Shown in pieces: positions 17,023 through 26,047 of a stretch of DNA of 41,024 nucleotides. Numbering within the stretch: the first letter of the stretch is position 1; each line of letters starts with the position of its first letter. Position numbers and translations under genes: made by a program. The notes under the pieces were generated by a model. The model ran no database searches, had not been told where the DNA came from, and worked only from the letters and a program-made list of their open reading frames with translations. The stretch lies in assembly GCA_900550645.1 (NCBI GenBank), contig URTA01000017.1:1-41024 (forward strand). Reading direction: 5' to 3'. This DNA comes from an uncultured Porphyromonadaceae bacterium (GTDB taxonomy: Bacteria; Bacteroidota; Bacteroidia; Bacteroidales; Muribaculaceae).

Positions 17023-18933
17023 TTATTTTTTCTTCTTGTTGATGAAAATGTCGTAGTTGCCGTTGTATTTCGGTTTCTTGGGAGCTTTGTCGGCCTTCTT
17101 GGCGGGCTTTTCCTTGTAGGGTTTCTCCTTGCGCGGCTTCTTGGAAGCGGCGGGATATGCCTCGTCACGGTCACGCTTGCGACGGCGGCCTTCGGGCGCG
17201 TCCTCGCGGCGGTCACGGCGTTTCTTAGGGCGGTCATCGTCCTTGCGGTCGCCCTTCTTGCTGCGGCGTTTGCGCATGGCGGCATAGTCCTTGTCCGGGT
17301 CGGCTATCTCGGCATATAGACGGCGGCCGAAGAAGTCGGCGTTCTTGAGCGCGGCGACAACGTTCTGCGCGTCGCCCTTGCGCACGTCAAAGAGCGTGTA
17401 CCCTGGCAACAGGTCGATGCGCCCGATGTCGGGCTTGTCGCCGTCGATGTTCTTGTTGATGGTCTCCATGAGGTTGCCCGAGAAGAAGCCCTCGGCCTTG
17501 CCAATGTCCACCATTACGCGCTCGTATCCGCCCTCAGCAGTGCGGCGGTCCTTGTCCTTCTTCTCGCGCTGGCGTGTCTCCTTGTCCTTCTTGCGGCTGC
17601 CGGTCTCGTTCAGGTCGATGTCCGGCATATCCTGGTAATAGGACAGCAGACGGTTGAACTCGAGCGAGAACACGCGCTTGAGCAGGTCCTCCTCGGAGAG
17701 CCATTCGAGCTTCTTGCGCACCGCCGGCAGGTATTTCGCTATTTCGGGCTCGTTGACCTCCACTTTTTCGAGGCGGTCGGCGAGGTCATACAGCTGCTTC
17801 TCGATGATGCCTTCGGGCGTGGGGACTTTGCTGTATTCAAACTCCTTGCCTATCTTCTTCTCGATCTGGCGCAGCCGCCCCTTCTCACGCGAATGTATGA
17901 TAGCTACCGACACGCCGGTCTTGCCGGCACGCCCGGTGCGCCCGGAACGGTGGGTGTAAACGGCAGTGTCGTCGGGCAGCCCGTAATTTATGACATGCGT
18001 CAGGTCGTCCACGTCGAGACCGCGTGCTGCCACGTCGGTGGCGACAAGCAGCTGCGTGATGTGGTCGCGGAACTTTTTCATCGCCAGGTCGCGCTGCGCC
18101 TGTGACAGGTCGCCGTGCAGACAGTCGGCGTTGTAGCCGTCGTTGATCAGCTTGTCCGCCACATCCTGCGTCTCCTTGCGCGTGCGGCAGAAGACGATGC
18201 CGTAGATGGCAGGGTTGTCATCGGCGACACGTTTCAGCGCGAGGTACTTGTCCTGCGCCTTGACCATGTAGTATATGTGCTTGACGTTGGCTGCGCCCTC
18301 GTTGCGGTTGCCTGCCACGAACTCCACAGGGTCATGCATGAAGTCCTTGGCTATCTGCGCTATCTCGCGGGGCATTGTAGCGGAGAACATCAGCATCTTG
18401 CGATCCTCGGGAACATTTCCCAGTATCTGGTTGATGTCGTCTATGAAGCCCATGTTGAGCATTTCGTCAGCCTCGTCGAGTATCACGGTATGCACCTGGT
18501 CGAGATGCACCACGCCTCGGCGTATCAGGTCTATGAGTCGGCCAGGGGTCGCCACTATCACCTGCACGCCCTTGCGCAGAGCCTTGATCTGGCTCTCGAT
18601 GCTCGAGCCGCCGTAAACGGGCAGCACACGTATGCCGGCCATGTACTTGGAAAAGTCGGCGAGGTCGCCGGCTATCTGCAGGCAAAGCTCGCGTGTCGGC
18701 GCGATGATGAGAGCCTGCGGCACTTCGCGCTCGCTGTCTATGCGTTGCAGCAGCGGCAGGCCGAAAGCTGCCGTCTTGCCTGTGCCGGTCTGCGCCAGCC
18801 CTACCACGTCACTGTCCTCGTTGAGCAGGTGCGGGATGGTCATCTCCTGTATCGGCATGGGATTGACAAATCCCATCTCGCCGATGGCCTGCAACAGTCG
18901 GGGGTCTACCCCCAAGTCTTCAAATGTTTTCAA
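17023..18933 (-). CDS. DEAD-box ATP-dependent RNA helicase (CsdA/DbpA-like), TTG start
   Basis: The 636-residue protein has all DEAD-box motifs: Q-motif region (FVNPMPIQ), AQTGTGKT (about 46-53), PTRELC, TPGRL, DEAD (about 152-155), SAT and HRSGRTGRAGKTG (about 328-340). A DbpA-type RNA-binding domain follows at about 465-550 (YERVMVDIGKAEGFFSGNLM). The last 85 residues are Lys/Arg-rich and disordered. Such helicases unwind RNA in ribosome assembly and mRNA decay. The start codon is TTG: an in-frame TAA lies five codons upstream, no ATG intervenes, and a purine-rich AAAGGA sits 6 bases before it. Homologues start with the same MKTFEDLG sequence. It is first in a likely six-gene operon running to the GSCFA gene. 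Confidence 0.93.
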   Translation of the reverse strand: MKTFEDLGVDPRLLQAIGEMGFVNPMPIQEMTIPHLLNEDSDVVGLAQTGTGKTAAFGLPLLQRIDSEREVPQALIIAPTRELCLQIAGDLADFSKYMAGIRVLPVYGGSSIESQIKALRKGVQVIVATPGRLIDLIRRGVVHLDQVHTVILDEADEMLNMGFIDDINQILGNVPEDRKMLMFSATMPREIAQIAKDFMHDPVEFVAGNRNEGAANVKHIYYMVKAQDKYLALKRVADDNPAIYGIVFCRTRKETQDVADKLINDGYNADCLHGDLSQAQRDLAMKKFRDHITQLLVATDVAARGLDVDDLTHVINYGLPDDTAVYTHRSGRTGRAGKTGVSVAIIHSREKGRLRQIEKKIGKEFEYSKVPTPEGIIEKQLYDLADRLEKVEVNEPEIAKYLPAVRKKLEWLSEEDLLKRVFSLEFNRLLSYYQDMPDIDLNETGSRKKDKETRQREKKDKDRRTAEGGYERVMVDIGKAEGFFSGNLMETINKNIDGDKPDIGRIDLLPGYTLFDVRKGDAQNVVAALKNADFFGRRLYAEIADPDKDYAAMRKRRSKKGDRKDDDRPKKRRDRREDAPEGRRRKRDRDEAYPAASKKPRKEKPYKEKPAKKADKAPKKPKYNGNYDIFINKKKK

Positions 18934-19104
18934 TATAGTCCTTTGTTAGTTGTTGACGCACGACCCCTGACGGATATGCTGCAACAACCCCCTCCTATGC
19001 GGCTGACGGCGGCATACTATGTCACGTAATCGGCGAGGCATACCAATGGCACGCCCAATTATGCCGCGAAATTAATAAAAATATACCGATATTTCGCTGC
19101 CATT

Positions 19105-19136
19105 CTTGGAAAACTCCCCTTTTTGTACTAATTTCG
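19105..19136 (+). promoter_or_regulatory. Putative promoter of the C69 dipeptidase gene
   Basis: A -7-like TAATTTCG (19129-19136, one mismatch to TAnnTTTG) lies 20 bases after CTTG (19105-19108, one mismatch to the -33 TTTG). Transcription would begin near 19143, some 25 bases before the ATG. Confidence 0.45.
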
Positions 19137-19168
19137 TCTTTCATTAATTACCATATCAACCTGACACG

Positions 19169-20824
19169 ATGAAATATATCCCGTTATTGATTGCAGCCAT
19201 GCTCGCCGCCGGAGGCGCAGAGGCATGGGCATGCACCAACCTCCTCGCCGGAAAGAAGGCTACTACGGACGGCTCTGTGATGGTCACTTATGCCGCTGAC
19301 TCGCACAACCTCTTCGGCGAGCTGATCAATACCCCCGCCGCCGACCACCCCAAGGGCGCAATGCGCCGCGTCATCGAGTGGGACACAAGCAAGCCCCTCG
19401 GCGAAATCCCGGAAGTGGCACACACCTACAACGTCGTTGGCAACATCAACGAACACCAGGTAGCCATAGGCGAATCCACCTGGGGCGGCCGCAAGGAATT
19501 GCAGGACACCACCGGACAAAGCATAATCGACTACGGCTCGCTCATACAGATTGCACTGGAACGCTCCAAGACTGCCCGCGAGGCCATCGACGTGATGACT
19601 TCACTGGTAGAGAAATACGGCTATGCCAGCTCCGGAGAGTCGTTCTCCATCGCCGACAAGAACGAGCTGTGGGTGCTCGAGCTGATAGGCAAGGGCGCGG
19701 AGAAAGGCGCGGTGTGGATAGCAGTGCGCATACCCGACGACGCCATCTCCGGACATGCCAACGAGCCGCGAATACGCCAGGTCAACCTCAAGGACAAGGA
19801 GAATGTGCGCTATTCCAAGGACATGATCTCTTTCGCTCGCAAGCGCGGCTGGTTCAACGGCAAAGATGCCGACTTCTCGTTTGCCGACACTTACGGCGAA
19901 CACAACCCTGACACCCGCCGTGGATGCGACGCCCGCGTGTGGAGCTACTTCCGCCGCTTCAGCAAGGATGCCGAGAAGTACTACGCTTGGTGTTCGGGCG
20001 AAAGCAACGAGCCGATGCCGCTGTACATCATACCGGACCGCAAGGTGTCGCTCGCCGAGATGCAGGAACGCATGCGCGACCATTTCGAGGGCACCCCCTT
20101 CGACATGCACAACGACATAGGCGCAGGACCCAACCACGTCCCCTACCGCTGGCGTCCCATGGACTATGAGGTGAACGGCAAGCATTATGTGCATGAACGC
20201 GCCATCGCTACGCAGCAGACCGGCTGGAGCTTCGTCACTCAGAGCCGCGCTGACCTCCCCGACCCCGTCGGAGGCGTGATATGGTTCGGCACTGACGACA
20301 CCAACACTTGCGTTTACATGCCGTTCTACTGCTCGATGACGGAAGTCCCCCTCGAAATACGCCACGGCAACGGCGACATGAACACATTCTCCGACACATC
20401 CAACTTCTGGATGAACAACTGGGTAGCAAACCAGGCGTACAACCGCTATGACCTGATGATAGGCGACATACGCAAGGTGCAGTCTCGCCTCGAGAACAAG
20501 TACATCTCCTCACGCCCCGAGCGCGAGAAATACCTCACGCAGCTCGCCGAAACCGGCAGCACCGACGCGCTCGTGGCTGAGGTCAACAATGAGGGCGCAA
20601 CTATAGCCAAGGAGGCTACCGACGCTTACCGCGAACTCGCGCAGTTCCTCCTGGTGCGCTACATGGACGGCAACCGCAAGAAGGTGGACGAGAACGGCAA
20701 GTTCATCTATGACGAAAACCACCACCCGGTATACCCTGACTTCCCGGGCTACAACCAGGAGTACTATGACAACATAGTACGCGCCACAGGCGACCATTTC
20801 CTCGTGCCCGAGGCCAAGAAATAA
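19169..20824 (+). CDS. C69 family dipeptidase (PepD-like)
   Basis: The 551-residue protein belongs to the Ntn-hydrolase peptidase family C69. A signal peptide (about 1-21) runs into the mature start, and the expected nucleophile is Cys22 (sequence AWACTNLLAGKKATTDGSV). Further family features are TYAADSHN, WGGRKELQ and the SGESFSIADKNELWVLELIGKG region. These enzymes hydrolyse dipeptides with broad specificity; the N-terminal hydrophobic segment suggests export to the periplasm. It is a single-gene unit: promoter-like boxes upstream and a strong hairpin directly downstream. Confidence 0.9.
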   Translation: MKYIPLLIAAMLAAGGAEAWACTNLLAGKKATTDGSVMVTYAADSHNLFGELINTPAADHPKGAMRRVIEWDTSKPLGEIPEVAHTYNVVGNINEHQVAIGESTWGGRKELQDTTGQSIIDYGSLIQIALERSKTAREAIDVMTSLVEKYGYASSGESFSIADKNELWVLELIGKGAEKGAVWIAVRIPDDAISGHANEPRIRQVNLKDKENVRYSKDMISFARKRGWFNGKDADFSFADTYGEHNPDTRRGCDARVWSYFRRFSKDAEKYYAWCSGESNEPMPLYIIPDRKVSLAEMQERMRDHFEGTPFDMHNDIGAGPNHVPYRWRPMDYEVNGKHYVHERAIATQQTGWSFVTQSRADLPDPVGGVIWFGTDDTNTCVYMPFYCSMTEVPLEIRHGNGDMNTFSDTSNFWMNNWVANQAYNRYDLMIGDIRKVQSRLENKYISSRPEREKYLTQLAETGSTDALVAEVNNEGATIAKEATDAYRELAQFLLVRYMDGNRKKVDENGKFIYDENHHPVYPDFPGYNQEYYDNIVRATGDHFLVPEAKK

Positions 20825-20839
20825 ACCCTATATTCAACT

Positions 20840-20889
20840 GCCGAAGGAATGGCTCTGCGGTATGCAGCGTCTTCCTTCGGCTTCGTTTT
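20840..20889 (+). terminator. Terminator of the dipeptidase gene
   Basis: A perfect 10-bp stem, GCCGAAGGAA (20840-20849) with TTCCTTCGGC (20872-20881), is followed by TTCGTTTTT. The loop is long (22 bases). It starts 15 bases past the dipeptidase stop and lies before the MurF-Alr start. This argues against the ATG at 20849, inside the stem, being a real start. Confidence 0.75.
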
Positions 20890-20914
20890 TGACAGCAGAC
20901 TCTATACAGGCATC

Positions 20915-23380
20915 ATGGTGACAGACATACAAACCGTTGCGCGGACGCTCGGATTGCCACTGCCGGCAACAGACCGCCGCATCGAGATTTTGCTGACCGA
21001 CTCACGGTCGCTTTCATATCCGCAGACTTCACTGTTTTTCGCTATACGCACCCCCGAGAATGACGGACACCGCTACATCCGCCAGCTGTATGACCGTGGC
21101 GTGCGCTGCTTTGTCGTTGACCGCTTGCCTGACGGCGCAGCCCAAATGCCCGATGCCGTCTTCCTCGCTGTCCCGGATGTAGTAGCTGCATTGCAGGTCA
21201 TTGCCCAGAAGCTGCCGCCACGTCCCGCACAGGTGGTAGCCATAACCGGCAGCCGGGGCAAGACCACCCTCAAGGAGTGGCTCTTCCAGCTCATGGAGCC
21301 GCTGTGCAGCATGGTGCGCTCGCCGCGCAGCTTCAACAGCCGAATCGGCGTGCCTCTGTCGCTTTGGGAAATAGACGGCAATACGGACGTGGCGGTCATC
21401 GAGGCCGGCGTTTCTCGCCAGGGCGAAATGAAGACACTCGCCGAAATCATCGACCCGGACGTGGTGATTTTCACAAACATCGGCGACGAACACGCCGACG
21501 GGTTCAAATCCATTGCCGAAAAGGCCCGCGAAAAGGCCTTGCTCGCACATGCTCCGCACGTACGACACGTAATCTACAACGCCGACGACCCAATAATCGC
21601 CGACGCGCTCGCCGACATAGACCCCTCGCGCCGCTTCTGCCGCTCCCGCACAGACTATTCCGCCGCCCTGTACGTCAAGTCGATACGGCAGACAGTGGGC
21701 AGCACTGCTATTGAGTACGTCCACAACGGCACGGAGGACACGCTGACTATCGGATTCACTGCCGACAGCGACATCGAGAACGCCCTCAACGCACTGGCAT
21801 ATATGCTATTGCGCGGCATAGACCGCGAGACGATACACACGCGGTTTGCCGCACTGCACGCCATAGGCACACGGCTGAACGTCAGCGAGGGCGTAAACGG
21901 CTGCTCCCTGATATACGACTCATACACCAGCGACTACGGGTCGCTGATGCCGGCTCTCGACTTCATGAACCGCCGCGCAGCTGACGGCCGGACAACAACG
22001 CTGATACTCAGCGACCTGCGACACGAGTCGCGCCGCCGCGACGTGTACGGCGACATAAGCCGCCTCGTTCGCGCCATGCATGTGCAACGCTTCATCGGCG
22101 TAGGCCCGGAACTCGTGGCGGCACGTGATATGTTCGGCGACAGCGCACGCTGCTTTGCCTCTACCGCCGAGCTGATGCGCAACCTCTCCACCTCTGACTT
22201 CTCCAATGAAATTATCCTGCTCAAAGGCGCGCCGGAATACGGCTTTGACCGCCTGTGCGAGATGCTCGAGGCTCGCAAACACGAGACCGTACTCGAGGTA
22301 AACCTCGATGCCGTGGTCAAAAACTACAACTATTTCCGCAGCCACCTGCCAGTGCAGACCGGACTGATAGCCATGGTCAAGGCTTCCGGCTACGGCGCCG
22401 GCAGCTACGAGATTGCCAAGACGCTGCAGGCACAGGGGGCGGCATACCTCGCCGTCGCAGTCCTCGACGAGGGTATCGAGCTGCGGCGCGGAGGCATAAC
22501 AATGCCCATTATGGTCATGAACCCAAAAGTGGTCAACTACCGCTCAATGTTTGCCAACCGCCTCGAACCGGAAATTTACAGCATGGAGATGCTGCACGAC
22601 GTGATACGCGAAGCCGCAAAAAACGGCGTGCATGACTATCCGGTACACATCAAGCTCGATACCGGAATGCACCGCATGGGATTCATAGAGGAAGAATTGC
22701 CGCAACTCATGGACACGGTCAACGGACAGGACAGCATAACCATACGCTCGGCGTTCTCGCACCTCGCCACCGCCGACTGCCTCGATATGGACGACTACAC
22801 GCGGCTTCAGCTCGACCGATTCGCCCGGTACACTGAATATATGCAGTCGCGCTATCCGCGCCGCATACTCCGCCACGTCCTCAACTCTGCCGGAATACTG
22901 CGTTTCCCCGACGCGCACTACGACATGGTCCGTCTCGGCATAGGCCTCTACGGCATCAACACCCTGCCGGCGCAGGTGGAAGAGCCGCTCGCCGTCGTCT
23001 CAACGCTGCGCACTGTCATAATCGCCCTGCGACACTGGAAGAAGGGCGAGACCATAGGCTACGGGCGGCGCGGCGTGCTGCAGCGCGACAGTGTGATAGC
23101 CACCATACCCATCGGCTACGCCGACGGCATGAACCGCCATTTCGGGTGCGGCGCGATATGCGTTGACGTGAACGGCAAGCCCGCACCCACAGTCGGCAAT
23201 ATCTGCATGGATGCTTGCATGATAGACGTGACCGGCATCGACTGCGCTGTCGGCGATTCGGTCGAGATATTCGGCAGGAAGATGCCCGTGCAGCGGCTCG
23301 CAGACGTGCTAGGCACAATCCCGTACGAAATTGTCACCTCCGTCTCGCCGCGTGTCAAGCGCGTCTATTACCGCGAATGA
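20915..23380 (+). CDS. murF-alr: Bifunctional MurF ligase / alanine racemase
   Basis: The 821-residue fusion covers two steps of peptidoglycan precursor synthesis. Residues 1-450 are a MurF-type ligase joining D-Ala-D-Ala to UDP-MurNAc-tripeptide (ATP loop ITGSRGKTT near 107-115). Residues from about 457 are a PLP alanine racemase making D-alanine: PLP lysine in MVKASGYGAG (near 487), and the tyrosine base in IGYGRRGVL with IPIGYADGMNRHF near 715-740. This fusion is standard in Bacteroidetes. The start at 20915 (MVTDIQTVARTLG) is preferred over the ATG at 20849, which lies inside the upstream terminator stem. The next gene is convergent. Confidence 0.93.
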   Translation: MVTDIQTVARTLGLPLPATDRRIEILLTDSRSLSYPQTSLFFAIRTPENDGHRYIRQLYDRGVRCFVVDRLPDGAAQMPDAVFLAVPDVVAALQVIAQKLPPRPAQVVAITGSRGKTTLKEWLFQLMEPLCSMVRSPRSFNSRIGVPLSLWEIDGNTDVAVIEAGVSRQGEMKTLAEIIDPDVVIFTNIGDEHADGFKSIAEKAREKALLAHAPHVRHVIYNADDPIIADALADIDPSRRFCRSRTDYSAALYVKSIRQTVGSTAIEYVHNGTEDTLTIGFTADSDIENALNALAYMLLRGIDRETIHTRFAALHAIGTRLNVSEGVNGCSLIYDSYTSDYGSLMPALDFMNRRAADGRTTTLILSDLRHESRRRDVYGDISRLVRAMHVQRFIGVGPELVAARDMFGDSARCFASTAELMRNLSTSDFSNEIILLKGAPEYGFDRLCEMLEARKHETVLEVNLDAVVKNYNYFRSHLPVQTGLIAMVKASGYGAGSYEIAKTLQAQGAAYLAVAVLDEGIELRRGGITMPIMVMNPKVVNYRSMFANRLEPEIYSMEMLHDVIREAAKNGVHDYPVHIKLDTGMHRMGFIEEELPQLMDTVNGQDSITIRSAFSHLATADCLDMDDYTRLQLDRFARYTEYMQSRYPRRILRHVLNSAGILRFPDAHYDMVRLGIGLYGINTLPAQVEEPLAVVSTLRTVIIALRHWKKGETIGYGRRGVLQRDSVIATIPIGYADGMNRHFGCGAICVDVNGKPAPTVGNICMDACMIDVTGIDCAVGDSVEIFGRKMPVQRLADVLGTIPYEIVTSVSPRVKRVYYRE

Positions 23381-23399
23381 AATTGTGCTGTCAGGGCAG

Positions 23400-23419
23400 G
23401 GACACGGCGTACCCTGTCC
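23400..23419. repeat. REP-like palindrome, copy 1
   Basis: An imperfect 20-base palindrome, GGACACGGCGTACCCTGTCC, lies between the converging MurF-Alr and coiled-coil genes. Its first nine bases equal those of the perfect palindrome at 26840-26859 and both end in TGTCC. An alternative stem CAGGG/CCCTG (23397-23401, 23412-23416) is also possible. It could be a dispersed REP-type element or simply a shared terminator. Confidence 0.4.
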
Positions 23420-23450
23420 GCATACAAGCCACAGCAAATCAGACTATTAA

Positions 23451-24383
23451 TCAATTCTTCATCGTGACGTGCGTCGACCCGAGACGGTTGCCGTCACAGA
23501 ACGCCTCCACGGTATAGCTGCCAGGCGTAAGCGACGACGACACGTTGACATATACAGTCACACGCAGCTCGCCGTTGTCATACTCCGCCTGTCTGGACCC
23601 CGAACTCTGCACGTGCGCTCCGTCTATCGTGAATGACGGCCCGCCGCCCACGAGGCTGCCCTCGGGCGACAATACTCGCACATAGAATGTCTTCTTTCCC
23701 GGAGAGGCCGTATTGTTAGGGGCTACAGTGAAGTTCACGCCCAACTGCGTAGCCTTCTTGATTTTCTTCTCTGGCTTGCCGCCCTTGTTGTATGCCGTCA
23801 TCGACAGTCCGGTGATGTTCAGCTTCTTGGCCACACTGACAGTCTGCGCCAGCCGCTCGTTGCTCGCGTTGGCGGCAGTCACCTGCGAGCTTAGCTCCTG
23901 GTTGCGTGCCGACACCTGCTCTATCTCATGCTTCAGCCCCTCGTTCTCCTCGCCGAGACGCTTTATCTCCTCGAGGTAATGGCGCACGATGTCCTTCAGC
24001 GTCGCTATCTCCGCCTGCAGCTGCTTGATTTTCTCGCGGTTCTCCTGGTTGCTGCGCTTCTCGCTCTTCAGCTCCTTGAGCAGCGACTCCACACGCTTCT
24101 TCGCGTCATTGTACTGGCGCACCAGCGTGTCGTTCTTCAGGTACTTCTGCTGCTCCTCATACTGCGAGAAGTCAGCCTCAAGCTCCTTGTACTCATTGAC
24201 CAGCTCCAGCTCGTCGTAAGCGTTTTGCAACGAGTCCACCTGTTCCGACTTGTCTATAAGCGAGTCCTCGTCCCCGGAGTTGGAAGCACTGCGGTCATTG
24301 ACCAGCAGCACGATGATAAGCACGATAAGGGCGACGACCACGCCCAGGCCGGAAAAGAACACGATTTTCTGCTTGCGGTTCAT
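23451..24383 (-). CDS. Membrane-anchored coiled-coil protein of unknown function
   Basis: The 310-residue protein has a short basic start (MNRKQK), one strong membrane helix (about 8-28), an acidic linker, then a long coiled coil (about 45-190, rich in E, K, Q, L heptads). The C-terminal domain of about 115 residues is beta-rich and begins NITGLSMTAYNKGGKPEKKIKKA. It ends in SLTPGSYTVEAFCDGNRLG, a pattern like small Ig-type domains. The helix orientation would put coil and domain in the periplasm. I do not recognise a characterised family; similar architecture is frequent in Bacteroidetes. It is a single gene with a consensus promoter. Confidence 0.8.
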   Translation of the reverse strand: MNRKQKIVFFSGLGVVVALIVLIIVLLVNDRSASNSGDEDSLIDKSEQVDSLQNAYDELELVNEYKELEADFSQYEEQQKYLKNDTLVRQYNDAKKRVESLLKELKSEKRSNQENREKIKQLQAEIATLKDIVRHYLEEIKRLGEENEGLKHEIEQVSARNQELSSQVTAANASNERLAQTVSVAKKLNITGLSMTAYNKGGKPEKKIKKATQLGVNFTVAPNNTASPGKKTFYVRVLSPEGSLVGGGPSFTIDGAHVQSSGSRQAEYDNGELRVTVYVNVSSSLTPGSYTVEAFCDGNRLGSTHVTMKN

Positions 24384-24411
24384 ATAGCGGTATCTGTTTA
24401 TGATTAGACTG

Positions 24412-24442
24412 CAAATTTAGTCACAATCCCCCTAAAAACAAA
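24412..24442 (-). promoter_or_regulatory. Consensus Bacteroidetes promoter of the coiled-coil gene
   Basis: Minus-strand TTTG (24442-24439), 19 bases, then TAAATTTG (24419-24412): an exact match to TTTG-N19-TAnnTTTG. The predicted transcript starts about 25 bases before the ATG at 24383. Confidence 0.8.
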
Positions 24443-24500
24443 ATCACACAAACCTGTTATTGCAAGGATTAAATATCTGACACTCTAAAGCCGACGCAGA

Positions 24501-25946
24501 CTAAGCATAATAAGGCAAATATGATATGAGCTTTTTTGACACGATGTCCGCATTTGCCACCTTGATGAGGTTGGCCTCAAGAGTATCCGCGATTATTCTT
24601 GATGCTACAGAAGACTGGGTCTTGTTAAGGTTGAATCGTTTACGCACCGACATATTGTTCAGAGCATTGCCATCTTCATTCATCAAACATGCGTGTTGAT
24701 AGCACGCATCAACCTTTTCCTGTCGCGTCATCTTCTTTAATTCCTTATGAGGGAAAAGCGTAACCCTTGTACATTGCTCCTCTTTTGCAATTTTAGGGGC
24801 AGGAAGATACATCTGTTCAATTGCACATATCGCCCTGTCAATTCCACTTCCCCTCCTCTCGCATAATCCTAGCAAGAACATCAATTGCGCTAATTTCTCA
24901 TTTCGTGAATTTGGAGGCAGGTCTATCAAGCGATTTATATCGTTCAACGGAGTCCCGGGATTTGTTATAGTAATCCTGTTTGAAAAAATTTCAACAGAGG
25001 TGCGTATACCCGACACATCAAAATCCTGATGGACTAATGCATTGGCAACAAATTCTCGAATAGCAACCATCGGATAAGCTGGCACATACTCCCGCAATGC
25101 TCCTATGCTTTCAGTAGAAACCAGCTTAACAATCAGTTTAACAATGTCTTCAAAGCATGACGCATAACCTCTCTTTTCCGTATGCTCTAAAAGCAAATCC
25201 CGATTGTTTGATGACGCATACTTACGTATTATCACCTTTCTATTGGCCAATTCCCCAAAATCATCCAAGTTATTCGCAAATAAGATTGCTCCAAGATTCG
25301 TAATATCCCAATCATCTAATTCTCCGGAACAACATCCGTATTCACTTAGACGAGAGAGTATGGCATCATCACTCTTTGGAATATCTCGCCCCAACAGGCT
25401 GAAAAAAGCCTGACAGTCAAGCATACCGACTACTTCCCGCTTGGTCAACCCCTTCTTGGCAATTCGTTCTTCACTGCTCACCCCTTGTGACGACGCTATA
25501 ATATTACGAACCTGCAAATTCGACATCTTGCGGGTTTGCCCATTAACCCGACAATAAGATTCTTGGTAATCCTTGCCGCGCAAAAATATAGGCTTCTCCT
25601 TTTGCTCTGGAACGTAAACAAACAAAACAGCATGACCATCATAATCCAAGACAGCATGGTCTATATCTATAGACTGAGACAAATTATTGTGCGCAATATT
25701 TCCGAGCGTACAAACAATGGCTTCTACTTGCTCCTTGCTCAATACGGCAAACGAGGCATCATCATTTACACCGTAAGCAAACAATCCTCCGCCAGTGTGA
25801 TTGCAAAACGCACAAATATGCCTTGCCAGCCTCTCTGACTTCGATGATAAACCGCTTTTCCAGTCAAGTTCGCTTAACTCGTGCGGAATAGGCGTTAAAC
25901 TCATCCTCAAAATTTCGATAGCTTTATCCTTCCAGTTTGTACTCAT
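24501..25946 (-). CDS. AlbA_2 (Schlafen-like) / HATPase_c_4 protein with C-terminal winged helix
   Basis: The 481-residue protein begins with an AlbA_2 (divergent AAA-4/Schlafen-type) domain: ELDWKSGLSS, ICAFCNHTGGGLFAYGVND (about 27-62) and the PIFLRGKDYQESYCRVNGQTR block. A GHKL-like ATPase module follows: REFVANALVHQDF and RITITNPGTP (about 293-335), then ERRGSGIDRAI. The last 90 residues look like a winged helix. This is the COG2865-type architecture, annotated as ATP-binding or transcriptional regulator. Schlafen-related AlbA domains occur in RNA- or DNA-binding and some defence proteins, but no such role is shown here. The gene is clearly more A+T-rich than its neighbours and alone between unrelated genes, consistent with horizontal acquisition. 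It seems intact. Confidence 0.85.
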   Translation of the reverse strand: MSTNWKDKAIEILRMSLTPIPHELSELDWKSGLSSKSERLARHICAFCNHTGGGLFAYGVNDDASFAVLSKEQVEAIVCTLGNIAHNNLSQSIDIDHAVLDYDGHAVLFVYVPEQKEKPIFLRGKDYQESYCRVNGQTRKMSNLQVRNIIASSQGVSSEERIAKKGLTKREVVGMLDCQAFFSLLGRDIPKSDDAILSRLSEYGCCSGELDDWDITNLGAILFANNLDDFGELANRKVIIRKYASSNNRDLLLEHTEKRGYASCFEDIVKLIVKLVSTESIGALREYVPAYPMVAIREFVANALVHQDFDVSGIRTSVEIFSNRITITNPGTPLNDINRLIDLPPNSRNEKLAQLMFLLGLCERRGSGIDRAICAIEQMYLPAPKIAKEEQCTRVTLFPHKELKKMTRQEKVDACYQHACLMNEDGNALNNMSVRKRFNLNKTQSSVASRIIADTLEANLIKVANADIVSKKLISYLPYYA

Positions 25947-26047
25947 AGAACCATATACAACGCAAATAGAAAATAATTGAATATCAACACATTACCATTA
26001 GTCGGAATTTACTTTGCAAATAAAATTCATTTCTCATTTGCTTCCTC

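Noticed and set aside
18115..19029. 304-residue plus-strand frame opposite the DEAD-box helicase
   Set aside because: It is antisense to conserved helicase motifs and has no family features.
20849..20914. Upstream ATG that would add 22 residues to MurF-Alr
   Set aside because: The codon lies inside the terminator stem of the dipeptidase gene and the added residues have no family similarity.
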